The notes beneath the pieces are model-generated. The model had not been told where the DNA came from. It was given only the letters and a program-made list of their open reading frames with translations, and did not search any database. From positions 1 to 45,965 of the forward strand of contig JAFABD010000028.1 in the NCBI GenBank assembly GCA_023426225.1: a stretch of DNA of 45,965 nucleotides. Direction: 5' to 3'. The translations under genes and the position numbers were made by a program. Positions 32,881-41,011 of the stretch are shown piece after piece. Origin of the DNA: Pseudomonadota bacterium (lineage in GTDB: Bacteria; Pseudomonadota; Alphaproteobacteria; Sphingomonadales; Sphingomonadaceae). How positions within the stretch are numbered: the stretch's first letter is position 1; every line of letters starts with the position of its first letter.

Positions 32881-32895
32881 GTTCGTTTTTTGTTC
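32881..32895 (-). promoter_or_regulatory. LexA box (GTTC-N7-GTTC) of imuA
   Basis: GTTC at 32881-32884 and at 32892-32895, with exactly 7 bases between, is the alphaproteobacterial LexA operator. It is 33 bases upstream of the imuA start, inside the expected promoter. Matches the known SOS control of imuA in Caulobacter and relatives. Confidence 0.85.
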
Positions 32896-33102
32896 CATTT
32901 TAAGCCGAAGTCAATCGGCACGTCGCCGGGAGCCGCGCCCAAAGGTGGTCACCTGATTGCGCGATACGATTCGCGCGGATGCGTTCGGCGCAAGCTCGAT
33001 CTAGGATGCCGCAATAAACTGGCCGAAGATTGCTGGACTGAAATAACGAAGTTACGATTCGGGGCCGGTTTCTAATCAAAAAGGTCAGCCCTACTGACTT
33101 AC

Positions 33103-33129
33103 TCGACAAGCGATTTGAAACTTTATAAC
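33103..33129 (+). promoter_or_regulatory. Candidate promoter of the bkd operon
   Basis: TCGACA (33103-33108) and TATAAC (33124-33129) are 15 bases apart, a short spacer. The -10 is a good match to TATAAT. It would start transcription about 55 bases upstream of the E1-alpha ATG. Assigned from the strings alone. Confidence 0.4.
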
Positions 33130-33190
33130 AATGCCAAAAATCAAGTCCGCGCGTTGCTCCCGACGACGCGGATCGGCCTTCGGAGAGACT

Positions 33191-34456
33191 ATGGACGCTT
33201 CGCGCGCCAATCTGCCCCCGCTTTCGCTCCACGTCCCCGAGCCGCGATTCCGGCCGGGCGACGTCGCCGACTTCAGCGATCTCGACATTCCCCCTGCCGG
33301 TGCGTCGCGTCGACCGGATACCGCGGATAAGGCCTCCGGTTTCCACGAACTGGCTTACGGATTGATCCGCGTTCTGGATGAAAGCGGACAGGCTGTCGGG
33401 CCGTGGAATCCCCGGCTTTCGCCGGATGTGTTGCGTCGGATGCTGCGCAGCATGGCACTGACCCGGGCATTTGACGAACGGATGTTCCGTGCACAGCGAC
33501 AGGGCAAGACCAGCTTCTACATGAAGTCGACGGGCGAGGAGGCGGTTTCGATCGGTGCCGCGCTTGCGCTTGCCGCGGACGACATGTGTTTTCCGTCATA
33601 CCGCCAACAGGGGATTCTCATCACGCGCGGCTACCCGCTCGAGATGATGATGAACCAGATCTATTCGAACCGTGCCGATCCGCTGAAGGGAAGGCAGCTC
33701 CCGATCATGTATTCGGCGCGCGACCATGGCTTCTTTTCGATCTCGGGCAATCTGACCACCCAATATCCGCAGGCGGTGGGATGGGCGATGGCGAGTGCTG
33801 CGCGCGGCGACACCCGCATCGCCGCCACTTGGTGCGGCGAGGGATCGACCGCGGAAGGCGACTTTCATTCGGCCTGCACCTTCGCCAGCGTTTATCGCGC
33901 GCCGGTTATTCTCAACGTCGTCAACAACCAATGGGCAATCTCGAGCTTTTCGGGATTTGCGGGCGCCGAATCGACGACGTTCGCCGCGCGTGCGATCGGC
34001 TATGGCATCGCCGGACTGCGGGTCGACGGCAACGACGTGCTGGCGGTCTATGCCGCGATGCAGTGGGCGGCCGAGCGCGCGCGGACCAATCAGGGACCGA
34101 CGCTGATCGAGCATTTCACCTATCGCGCCGAAGGCCATTCGACCTCTGACGATCCCAGCGCCTATCGCTCGGCGCAGGAATATGGCGCCTGGCCGCTCGG
34201 CGATCCGATCGTCCGCCTGAAGCAGCATCTGGTCGCGATCGGCGAATGGGACGACGCGCGGCACGAGGCGATGGACCTTGAGTGTGCCGAACAGGTGAAG
34301 GCTGCGCAGAAGGCCGCCGAAAAGAACGGCGTGCTCGGTCACGGCATGCACCAGCCCTTCGAGACGATGTTCGAGGACGTTTACGAGGAAATGCCCTGGC
34401 ACCTGCGCGAGCAGTCCCAGCAGATGCTCGACGAGCGAAAGGCCGCCGGACTGTGA
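33191..34456 (+). CDS. bkdA1: Branched-chain 2-oxoacid dehydrogenase E1 component, alpha subunit
   Basis: 421 residues from the ATG behind GGAGAG. The thiamine diphosphate fold has the motif GEGSTAEGDFHSACTF and ends in VVNNQWAIS, the expected G(D/E)G...NN pattern. Upstream is RQGKTSFYMKSTGEE and FPSYRQQGIL, which resemble branched-chain rather than pyruvate E1-alpha. The preceding N-terminal ~60 residues are the variable extension of bacterial BCKDH E1-alpha. It decarboxylates the 2-oxoacids from Val, Leu and Ile. Overlaps the beta gene by GTGA. Confidence 0.92.
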   Translation: MDASRANLPPLSLHVPEPRFRPGDVADFSDLDIPPAGASRRPDTADKASGFHELAYGLIRVLDESGQAVGPWNPRLSPDVLRRMLRSMALTRAFDERMFRAQRQGKTSFYMKSTGEEAVSIGAALALAADDMCFPSYRQQGILITRGYPLEMMMNQIYSNRADPLKGRQLPIMYSARDHGFFSISGNLTTQYPQAVGWAMASAARGDTRIAATWCGEGSTAEGDFHSACTFASVYRAPVILNVVNNQWAISSFSGFAGAESTTFAARAIGYGIAGLRVDGNDVLAVYAAMQWAAERARTNQGPTLIEHFTYRAEGHSTSDDPSAYRSAQEYGAWPLGDPIVRLKQHLVAIGEWDDARHEAMDLECAEQVKAAQKAAEKNGVLGHGMHQPFETMFEDVYEEMPWHLREQSQQMLDERKAAGL

Positions 34457-35535
34457 GCAACACCGAGAACCAGAACGAGCCTGCCGCGATGCACGACGAG
34501 GCCGAGGGCGCCGTCCCCGCGACCAGCCGGATGAACATGATCCAGGCGATCAACTCCGCCATGGACGTGATGATGGCGCGCGATCCCAACGTCGTCGTGA
34601 TGGGCGAGGATGTCGGCTATTTCGGCGGCGTGTTCCGTGCGACGGCCGGGCTGCAGGCCAAATATGGCAAGACGCGCGCGTTCGATACGCCGATTACCGA
34701 AATCGGCATCATCGGCGTGGCGATTGGCATGGGCGCCTATGGCCTGCGGCCGGTGCCCGAGATCCAGTTCGCCGACTATATCTATCCGGCGCTCGACCAG
34801 CTGGTGTCGGAAGCCGCCCGTCTGCGGTATCGGTCGAACGGCGACTTCATCGCGCCGATCACGGTGCGCTCGCCGTTCGGCGGCGGCATCTTTGGCGGCC
34901 AGACGCACAGCCAGAGTCCGGAGGGCATCTTTACCCATGTCGCCGGGCTGAAAACGGTGATCCCGTCAACGCCCTATGACGCCAAGGGGCTGCTGATCGC
35001 GGCGATCGAGGACAATGATCCGGTCCTCTTCTTCGAGCCCAAGCGGATCTATAACGGCCCGTTCGACGGCTATTACAATCGTCCGGCCAAGAACTGGACG
35101 AGCCATCCCGCGAGCGAAGTGCCCCAAGGCTATTACCGTATCCCGCTGGGCAAGGCCGCGGTGGTGCGCCCCGGCGAGGCGGTCACGATCCTGTGCTATG
35201 GTACCATGGTCCATGTCGTGGCCAACACCGTGGCCGAAATGGGGGTCGATGCCGAAATCATCGACCTGCGGACGCTCGTTCCGCTCGACCTGGCGACGAT
35301 CGAGGAATCGGTCGAGAAGACCGGTCGCTGCATGATCGTTCACGAAGCGACGCGGACGTCGGGCTTCGGCGCGGAGCTTTCCGCGCTCGTCCAGGAACGC
35401 TGCTTCTACCATCTCGAAGCCCCGATCGAACGCGTCACCGGTTTCGACACGCCCTATCCCCACAGCCTCGAATGGGCCTATTTCCCCGGTCCGGTCCGGA
35501 TCGGTGAGGCGCTCAAGAAAATCCTGAAGGACTGA
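34453..35535 (+). CDS. bkdA2: Branched-chain 2-oxoacid dehydrogenase E1 component, beta subunit
   Basis: 360 residues from the GTG that overlaps bkdA1. After a short variable head, the conserved core begins MNMIQAINSAMDVMM with GEDVGYFGGVF, TPITEIGIIGVAIGMG, FADYIYPALDQ, and the C-terminal transketolase half with EIIDLRTLVPLDLATI and HEATRTSGFGAELSA. It pairs with E1-alpha to form the tetrameric E1. A later internal Met at 34489 or the MNMIQ Met would also give an intact domain, so the exact start is open. Confidence 0.93.
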   Translation: MSNTENQNEPAAMHDEAEGAVPATSRMNMIQAINSAMDVMMARDPNVVVMGEDVGYFGGVFRATAGLQAKYGKTRAFDTPITEIGIIGVAIGMGAYGLRPVPEIQFADYIYPALDQLVSEAARLRYRSNGDFIAPITVRSPFGGGIFGGQTHSQSPEGIFTHVAGLKTVIPSTPYDAKGLLIAAIEDNDPVLFFEPKRIYNGPFDGYYNRPAKNWTSHPASEVPQGYYRIPLGKAAVVRPGEAVTILCYGTMVHVVANTVAEMGVDAEIIDLRTLVPLDLATIEESVEKTGRCMIVHEATRTSGFGAELSALVQERCFYHLEAPIERVTGFDTPYPHSLEWAYFPGPVRIGEALKKILKD

Positions 35536-35540
35536 CCGTC

Positions 35541-36827
35541 ATGGCACGCTTCACGTTTCGCCTTCCCGATATCGGCGAAGGCATTGCCGAGGCCGAAATC
35601 GTCGCGTGGCACATCAAGGTCGGCGACCGGGTCGAGGAAGACCAGCAGATCGCCGACATGATGACCGACAAGGCGACGGTGGAGATGGAATCGCCCGTCT
35701 CCGGCGTCGTGGTCGAACTCGCCGGCGAGGTTGGCGACCAGGTCGCGATCGGATCCGCGCTCGTCGTCTTCGAAGTCGAAGGTGAAGACGAGACCGAGGC
35801 GCCCGTCGCGCAGCGGGTCGAGGCGGAAAATTCTGGCGTCGAAGAAGCCGCAGCCCCCGAGGAAGCGGCGTCGCCCACCACGTCGCCGGCTGCGGCGCTC
35901 AAGGTCGACGATCGGATCGCGGCTGCGATTCCGGCTTCCGACGCCGGAAAACCGCAGGTTGCGACCAAGGTGCTGGCCTCTCCGGCGGTTCGCGCGCGCG
36001 CGGCCGATCTGGGCATCGATCTGGCGCAGGTAAAGGCGGCGGACGGTGATCGCATCCGCCATGCGGATCTGGACGCCTTTCTTCGTTACAGCAGCGGGCA
36101 GGGCTATCATGCGCCGCATGCCAGCCGTGCCCGTGAGGACCAGTCGGTCAAGGTGATCGGCATGCGCCGGCGCATTGCCGAGAACATGGCCGCGTCGAAG
36201 CGGCACATTCCGCACTTCACGTATGTCGACGAAATCGACGTCACCGCGCTCGAGGCCATGCGTGGCGACCTGAACGCCAACCGCGGCCAGCGCCCCAAGC
36301 TGACGATGCTGCCGTTGCTGATCGTCGCGCTGTGCCGGACGTTGCCCGATTTCCCGATGCTCAACGCGCGTTACGATGACGAAGCGGGCGTGGTTACGCG
36401 CCACGGCCGTGTCCATCTGGGGATGGCGACGCAGACCGATGCGGGGCTGATGGTGCCGGTGATCCGGGACGCGCAGGACAAGAATGTCTGGCAACTTGCT
36501 GCGGAAATTGCGCGGCTGGCCGAGGCAGCACGGACGGGCAAGGCCAAGTCGGAGGAACTGAGCGGCTCCACGCTCACCGTCACCTCGTTGGGGCCGCTGG
36601 GCGGCATCGCGACGACGCCGGTAATCAATCGCCCTGAAGTCGCGATCATCGGCCCGAACAAGATCGTCGAGCGACCGGTGTTCCAGGGAGACGACATCGT
36701 CCGCGCAAAGTTGATGAACCTGTCGATCAGTTGCGACCACCGCGTCGTCGACGGCTGGGACGCGGCGAGTTTTGTCCAGGCGGTCAAGAAGCTGCTCGAA
36801 ACGCCGGTGCTGCTCTTCGCCGACTGA
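35541..36827 (+). CDS. bkdB: Dihydrolipoamide acyltransferase (BCKDH E2)
   Basis: 428 residues in the standard order: lipoyl domain (residues about 3-77) with lipoylation lysine in MTDKATVEME, a Glu/Ala-rich linker, the E1/E3-binding domain with ASPAVRARAADLGIDLAQV, a second linker, and the catalytic domain with GMRRRIAENMAASK and the active-site CDHRVVDGWDAASF (His and Asp). Length fits BCKDH rather than pyruvate dehydrogenase E2 with multiple lipoyl domains. It starts 5 bases after bkdA2. No lpd (E3) follows in this window, so E3 is supplied from elsewhere. Confidence 0.94.
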   Translation: MARFTFRLPDIGEGIAEAEIVAWHIKVGDRVEEDQQIADMMTDKATVEMESPVSGVVVELAGEVGDQVAIGSALVVFEVEGEDETEAPVAQRVEAENSGVEEAAAPEEAASPTTSPAAALKVDDRIAAAIPASDAGKPQVATKVLASPAVRARAADLGIDLAQVKAADGDRIRHADLDAFLRYSSGQGYHAPHASRAREDQSVKVIGMRRRIAENMAASKRHIPHFTYVDEIDVTALEAMRGDLNANRGQRPKLTMLPLLIVALCRTLPDFPMLNARYDDEAGVVTRHGRVHLGMATQTDAGLMVPVIRDAQDKNVWQLAAEIARLAEAARTGKAKSEELSGSTLTVTSLGPLGGIATTPVINRPEVAIIGPNKIVERPVFQGDDIVRAKLMNLSISCDHRVVDGWDAASFVQAVKKLLETPVLLFAD

Positions 36828-36967
36828 GCAAGCGGCCGGCGGCCTTGCCGCTGCGCTTCCGTGGCGGGCGCGGCGGTGTGCAGCGGCAGGGAAGGCGGCA
36901 TGGGGCTGCTGTGCGTTGCAGCATGACGGCGGTTGTGTGCCGAGCCGTCGCTCGGCTATCGAGTGGC

Positions 36968-37867
36968 GTGAACAAATCGACCCATCCGTCCGCAGGCGGG
37001 CTGGCGCTTGGCGCCGGCGCCTATGCCCTATGGGGTGTGCTGCCGCTCTATTTCCACCTGCTGACCGATGTGCCGGCGCTGCAGGTGCTGGCGCATCGCA
37101 TCGTCTGGTCGGTGCTGTTGCTGGTGGCGATCGTGCTGTTCCTGCGGCGTGGACGTGCACTTCTGGCCGCGGCGCGAGGGCGGACGCTGATCTATCTGGT
37201 GGCCAGTGCGGCGCTGATCGCGGTGAACTGGCTCGTCTATATCTGGGCGGTCCAGAACCATCATGTGCTCGAAGGCAGCCTGGGCTATTTCATCAACCCG
37301 CTGGTCAACGTCGCACTTGGCGTCGCGGTGCTGGGCGAGCGGCTGCGTCCCGTCCAGGCCGGTGCGATCGGCGTGGCTGCCGCCGGGGTGCTCGTGCTGG
37401 CGGCCAGCGGCGGCGGCGCGCTGTGGATTTCGCTCGTCCTTGCGTTCAGCTTCGCGCTCTATGGACTGGTCCGCAAAATCGCGCATATCGATTCGCTCGG
37501 CGGTCTGACGATCGAGACGTTGATCCTCCTGCCGTTTGCACTCGTCGCGCTGGGGCTGGCGGCGCGATCCGGGACGCTCGCGTTCGGCGTCCATCGTGAC
37601 CAGGACACGCTGCTTCTGATCGCCGGAATCGTGACGACGGTTCCGCTGCTGATGTTCGCCGCCGCAGCCAAGCGGATGCCCTATGCGACGCTGGGACTGC
37701 TCCAGTTCATCGCGCCGACGCTCCAGTTCGCTTCGGCGGTGTTCTTTGGCGAGGCCGTGCGCCCGATTCATTATCTGACGTTCGGGCTGATCTGGACCGG
37801 CTGTGCGCTCTACGCGGCCGACACGGTGCGTGCTGCGCGGGCGGCGAGCGTGATGCGTCCCGATTGA
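36968..37867 (+). CDS. rarD: RarD family EamA transporter
   Basis: 299 residues from a GTG; an ATG at 36923 is a possible longer start. Ten membrane segments in two repeats of EamA. RarD-specific signatures are GAYALWGVLPLYFHLL, LAHRIVWSVLLL, NWLVYIWAVQNHHVLEGSLGYFINPL, and LLQFIAPTLQF. The family is an inner-membrane drug/metabolite transporter with unknown physiological substrate. It follows the bkd genes by 140 bases, which include no clear promoter or terminator, and converges on the thiolase gene. Confidence 0.9.
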   Translation: MNKSTHPSAGGLALGAGAYALWGVLPLYFHLLTDVPALQVLAHRIVWSVLLLVAIVLFLRRGRALLAAARGRTLIYLVASAALIAVNWLVYIWAVQNHHVLEGSLGYFINPLVNVALGVAVLGERLRPVQAGAIGVAAAGVLVLAASGGGALWISLVLAFSFALYGLVRKIAHIDSLGGLTIETLILLPFALVALGLAARSGTLAFGVHRDQDTLLLIAGIVTTVPLLMFAAAAKRMPYATLGLLQFIAPTLQFASAVFFGEAVRPIHYLTFGLIWTGCALYAADTVRAARAASVMRPD

Positions 37868-37892
37868 AGCCTGCCGACGACGGTGCGGGCGA

Positions 37893-39086
37893 TCAGACGA
37901 TCTCGAACAGCCCCGCCGCGCCCATTCCGCCGGCGGTGCACATCGATACGACTACCCAGCGCACGCCCCGCCGCCGACCGGCAAGGAGTGCATGGCCGAC
38001 GAGCCGGCTGCCCGTCATGCCAAAAGGGTGGCCGATCGCGATCGCGCCGCCGTCGATATTCATGCGTTCGGGATCGATCCCCAACCGATCGCGGCAATAG
38101 AGGCACTGGCTGGCAAAGGCCTCGTTGATTTCCCAAAGACCGATATCGGCCACGTCGAGGCCGGCGCGATCGAGCAGCTTGGGGATCGCGAAGACCGGGC
38201 CGATGCCCATCTCGTCGGGGTCGCAGCCGGCGACCTGGAAACCGCGATAGACGCCGAGCACCGGCAACCCTTCCGCCTCCGCGGTGGCACGGTCCATCAA
38301 CAATTGTGCCGAGGCGCCGTCCGAAAGCTGGCTGGCATTGCCTGCGGTGACATGGCGCCCCTCGCGGACAAAGGCGCCATCCTTCCACACCGGGCGCAGT
38401 GCGGCGAGCCCTGCGGTTGTGGTGTCGGGGCGGATGCCCTCGTCCTGCGTTACGGTCACGCGTTCCCGCCCCAGCACCGCACCCTGGCGATCGACGACCG
38501 ATTTCTCGACGGTGATCGGCACGATTTCGTCGGCAAAGGTGCCCGCGGCGAGCGCTGCGGCGGCGCGGCGCTGGCTCTCGGCCGCGAAGGCATCCTGCGC
38601 GGTGCGAGCGATGCCATAGCGTTCGGCGACGATTTCCGCCGTCTCGATCATCGGGATATAGGCGGCGGGTTCGCGGGCGACGACCGACTGGTTGACGTGG
38701 CGGGGCGCGACCGGCGCGGTCAGGCTGATCGATTCCATCCCGCCCGCGAGCGCGATATCGATTTCACCGGTCATGATCGAGCGGGCGGCGAGCGCAACTG
38801 CAGTCAGCCCGGACCCGCATTTGCGGTCGAGGCTGAACGCCGGAACGTTGTTGGGCACGCCCGCTGCAAACAGCGCCAGCCGGGCCATGTTGCCGCCCTG
38901 CGTTCCCCAGGGATTGCCCATGCCATACATGACGTCGTCGATCCGCGCGGGATCGATCCCCGCCCTGTCGATCACCACGCGGATAACATGCGCGGCAAGA
39001 ACGGGCGCCTCGGTGGCGTTGAAATAGCCCCGATGTGCCTTGCCGATGCCCGTCCGGGCGGTTGCAACAATTGCAGCCTCTCGCAT
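37893..39086 (-). CDS. Acetyl-CoA C-acyltransferase (thiolase)
   Basis: 397 residues. The nucleophile is Cys90 in DRKCGSGL; the acid/base histidine is in IAIGHPFGMTGSR; the second cysteine is in MCTAGGMGAAG. The N-terminus REAAIVATARTGIGKA is typical thiolase. It cleaves 3-oxoacyl-CoA or condenses acetyl-CoA; degradative type is likelier given the acyl-CoA neighbours. The crotonase gene lies 67 bases upstream on the same strand, so they may be one unit for beta-oxidation-like metabolism. Confidence 0.93.
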   Translation of the reverse strand: MREAAIVATARTGIGKAHRGYFNATEAPVLAAHVIRVVIDRAGIDPARIDDVMYGMGNPWGTQGGNMARLALFAAGVPNNVPAFSLDRKCGSGLTAVALAARSIMTGEIDIALAGGMESISLTAPVAPRHVNQSVVAREPAAYIPMIETAEIVAERYGIARTAQDAFAAESQRRAAAALAAGTFADEIVPITVEKSVVDRQGAVLGRERVTVTQDEGIRPDTTTAGLAALRPVWKDGAFVREGRHVTAGNASQLSDGASAQLLMDRATAEAEGLPVLGVYRGFQVAGCDPDEMGIGPVFAIPKLLDRAGLDVADIGLWEINEAFASQCLYCRDRLGIDPERMNIDGGAIAIGHPFGMTGSRLVGHALLAGRRRGVRWVVVSMCTAGGMGAAGLFEIV

Positions 39087-39153
39087 CCGTGACTCCGTTT
39101 TCGAAGTTCTGGTATGGAGATCTGTCTAGGGATGCGGGTTGTATTTGCAACCC

Positions 39154-39930
39154 TCAGTCGGCAAAGGTCGGCGCGCGCCGCTGCATATTGGCCATCACGG
39201 CCTCGATCTGGTTCGGCGAACGGAGCAGCTTTGCCTGCTCGGTGCTTTCGGCGCGAAGCAGGCAGGCGGCGTCGCCCTCAAGGTTGGCCAGCCGCTTCGC
39301 GGCGCGGATCGCGTGCGGATTGCGTCCGGCGATCGCCCTGGCCAAAGCCATCGCCTCCGCGTGGGGATCGGCGGCGACTCGCGTCGCGAGGCCCAGCGTC
39401 ACGGCCTCATCCGCCGTTACCTCGCGTGCCGTGTAGATGAGTTCGCGGAGCACGTCGTCGCGGACGATGCCGCGCCACAAGGCATAGCCTGCCATGTCGG
39501 GGACAATGCCCCATTTCATTTCCATCACCGACAGCCGGATGTCGGGTGCGACGATCCGCACATCGGCACCGCTCGCAATCTGGAGCCCGCCGCCAAAGGC
39601 GACGCCGTGCACTGCGGCGATCACCGGGACGGGAAGCATCCGCCATCCCCACGCGACCTGTTGAAAGTCGTTCGCCGCACCGTGCGTGCGTGCGTCGAGG
39701 TCGATCGGCGCCCCTCCCGCCATGCTCGCCATGTCGAGGCCCGCGCAAAAAGCCCGGCCCTCGCCCGACAACACCACCGCGCGCAGCCCGTCCTCTTTTT
39801 CCAGGCGCGCGATCGCGTCGATCAGGGCGGCGAACATCGCGGGGTCCAGCGCATTCATTTTTTCGCCCCGCGTCATCCGGACATCGGCGACACCCTGTTC
39901 GATAGTGATTGCGACACGGGCTTCAGTCAT
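39154..39930 (-). CDS. Crotonase/enoyl-CoA hydratase family protein
   Basis: 258 residues of a crotonase fold. The oxyanion-hole motifs are FCAGLDM and HGVAFGGGLQIAS. Of the two catalytic glutamates of true hydratases, the position after GGG reads Gln (GGGLQ rather than GGGCE), while the second is retained in VMEMKWGIVPDM. This points to an isomerase-like, hydrolase or otherwise divergent activity rather than standard hydration. The C-terminus has RSPNQIEAVMANMQRRAPTF, typical of this group. It probably starts a two-gene unit with the thiolase downstream. Confidence 0.88.
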   Translation of the reverse strand: MTEARVAITIEQGVADVRMTRGEKMNALDPAMFAALIDAIARLEKEDGLRAVVLSGEGRAFCAGLDMASMAGGAPIDLDARTHGAANDFQQVAWGWRMLPVPVIAAVHGVAFGGGLQIASGADVRIVAPDIRLSVMEMKWGIVPDMAGYALWRGIVRDDVLRELIYTAREVTADEAVTLGLATRVAADPHAEAMALARAIAGRNPHAIRAAKRLANLEGDAACLLRAESTEQAKLLRSPNQIEAVMANMQRRAPTFAD

Positions 39931-40159
39931 CGGCAGGCTCCTCTGTCATTTCACCTTTCGGCGGCGCATCGGCTCGCGGCGTCGAGGTTTGTGGGGCGAC
40001 GATAGCCGCTGCTTCCCGCCGGCGCCAAGCCGCGCAAATGCCTGCGGGCGGGGCGTTGCGGTGCGCGCCCGGCTCGCTTAGGGTCGCGGTTTACGTGCCC
40101 GGCAACCGCCGGTCGCGGGCAGTTCCGCCGAACTAAATCATGGGAAGTCCACGCGCCGC

Positions 40160-40585
40160 ATGAGCGACAGCTTCGATCCCAGCATCATCTATGCCGCTGT
40201 CGACGGCCATGGTCGGCGAATGGGAATTCGCTACCACGCCCATGGCGCGGACTGGACCGAACTGGCGCTGCCCTATCGTCCCGCACTGGTAGGCGATCCT
40301 GAAAGCGGCGTGCTCGCCTCCGGCCCGATCCTGACGATGATGGACGAAGCCAACAGCTTTGCCGTGTGGTGCCGCCTCGGGCGGTGGCGCAACCACGCGA
40401 CGCTCGACCTGCGGATCGACTATCTGCGCCCGGCGACCCCCGGCAAGACCGTGATCGGTCACGGCGAATGCTATCGGATTACGCGGTCGATCGCGTTCGT
40501 TCGCGGCCAGGCGCACGACGGCGATCCGGCCGACCCGATCGCGCATGTGGCGGGGACGTTCATGGCGGTGGAGGGCTATTGGTGA
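40160..40585 (+). CDS. Hotdog-fold thioesterase (PaaI-like), first of a tandem pair
   Basis: 141 residues, one hotdog domain. The central helix block reads ASGPILTMMDEANSFAVW in place of the HGG-type motif, keeping the acidic residue that acts as catalytic base in PaaI-like enzymes (MMDEA). Strands follow in DLRIDYLRPATPGKTV and the final GTFMAVEGYW. Substrate would be an acyl-CoA. It overlaps the second thioesterase by 4 bases (GTGA), so the two products probably form a heteromer or act together. Confidence 0.85.
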   Translation: MSDSFDPSIIYAAVDGHGRRMGIRYHAHGADWTELALPYRPALVGDPESGVLASGPILTMMDEANSFAVWCRLGRWRNHATLDLRIDYLRPATPGKTVIGHGECYRITRSIAFVRGQAHDGDPADPIAHVAGTFMAVEGYW

Positions 40586-40989
40586 CGATCCCTTATGCCG
40601 GCGTGCTCCACCTGACGGTGGAAAGCGATGCGAACGGTCCCGTTTTCTGCATGCCCTTTGGCCCCGACGTCGTCGGTCGGCCGGGCTTCCTGCACGGCGG
40701 AGCGATCAGCGGACTGCTCGAGATGGCGGCGGCGGGCGCGCTGCGTCACGCGCTGGCGCTCGAAGGGCGCGGGACGACCGAGGGCGAGATTGCAGTTCCG
40801 CGAATAAAGCCGGTCAGCCTGACGATCGATTTCATGCGCGGCGGGCGCGACAAGACGACGCGCGCCCAGGGCATCGTCACCCGGCTGGGTACGCGCGTCG
40901 CCAATATCGAGGCGATCGCCTGGCAGGACGAGCGCGAGCGCCCGATTGCGGCGGCGCGGATGAACTATCTGATCGTTCGCCGCGACTGA
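40582..40989 (+). CDS. Hotdog-fold thioesterase (PaaI-like), second of a tandem pair
   Basis: 135 residues from the overlapping GTG. The PaaI active-site block is intact: PGFLHGGAISGLLEMAA with HGG and the downstream Glu. Other family strands are PVSLTIDFMRGGRDKTTRAQG and VANIEAIAWQ. It probably hydrolyses acyl-CoA. The two copies differ strongly in sequence. Gene order and overlap with the first copy suggest heteromeric function, which is inference. Confidence 0.9.
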   Translation: MTIPYAGVLHLTVESDANGPVFCMPFGPDVVGRPGFLHGGAISGLLEMAAAGALRHALALEGRGTTEGEIAVPRIKPVSLTIDFMRGGRDKTTRAQGIVTRLGTRVANIEAIAWQDERERPIAAARMNYLIVRRD

Positions 40990-41011
40990 CGGGCGGCGCG
41001 CGCTGCCGCTT

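Larger units (their letters stand above)
32849..33190. other. 342-base intergenic region (SOS operator and bkd promoter)
   Basis: This gap separates divergent imuA and the branched-chain oxoacid dehydrogenase operon. It is more AT-rich than the flanking genes. It contains the LexA box (32881-32895) on the imuA side and a candidate promoter (33103-33129) on the dehydrogenase side. A short inverted repeat TAACGAAGTTA lies near 33044-33054. No coding sequence in it looks real. Confidence 0.6.
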
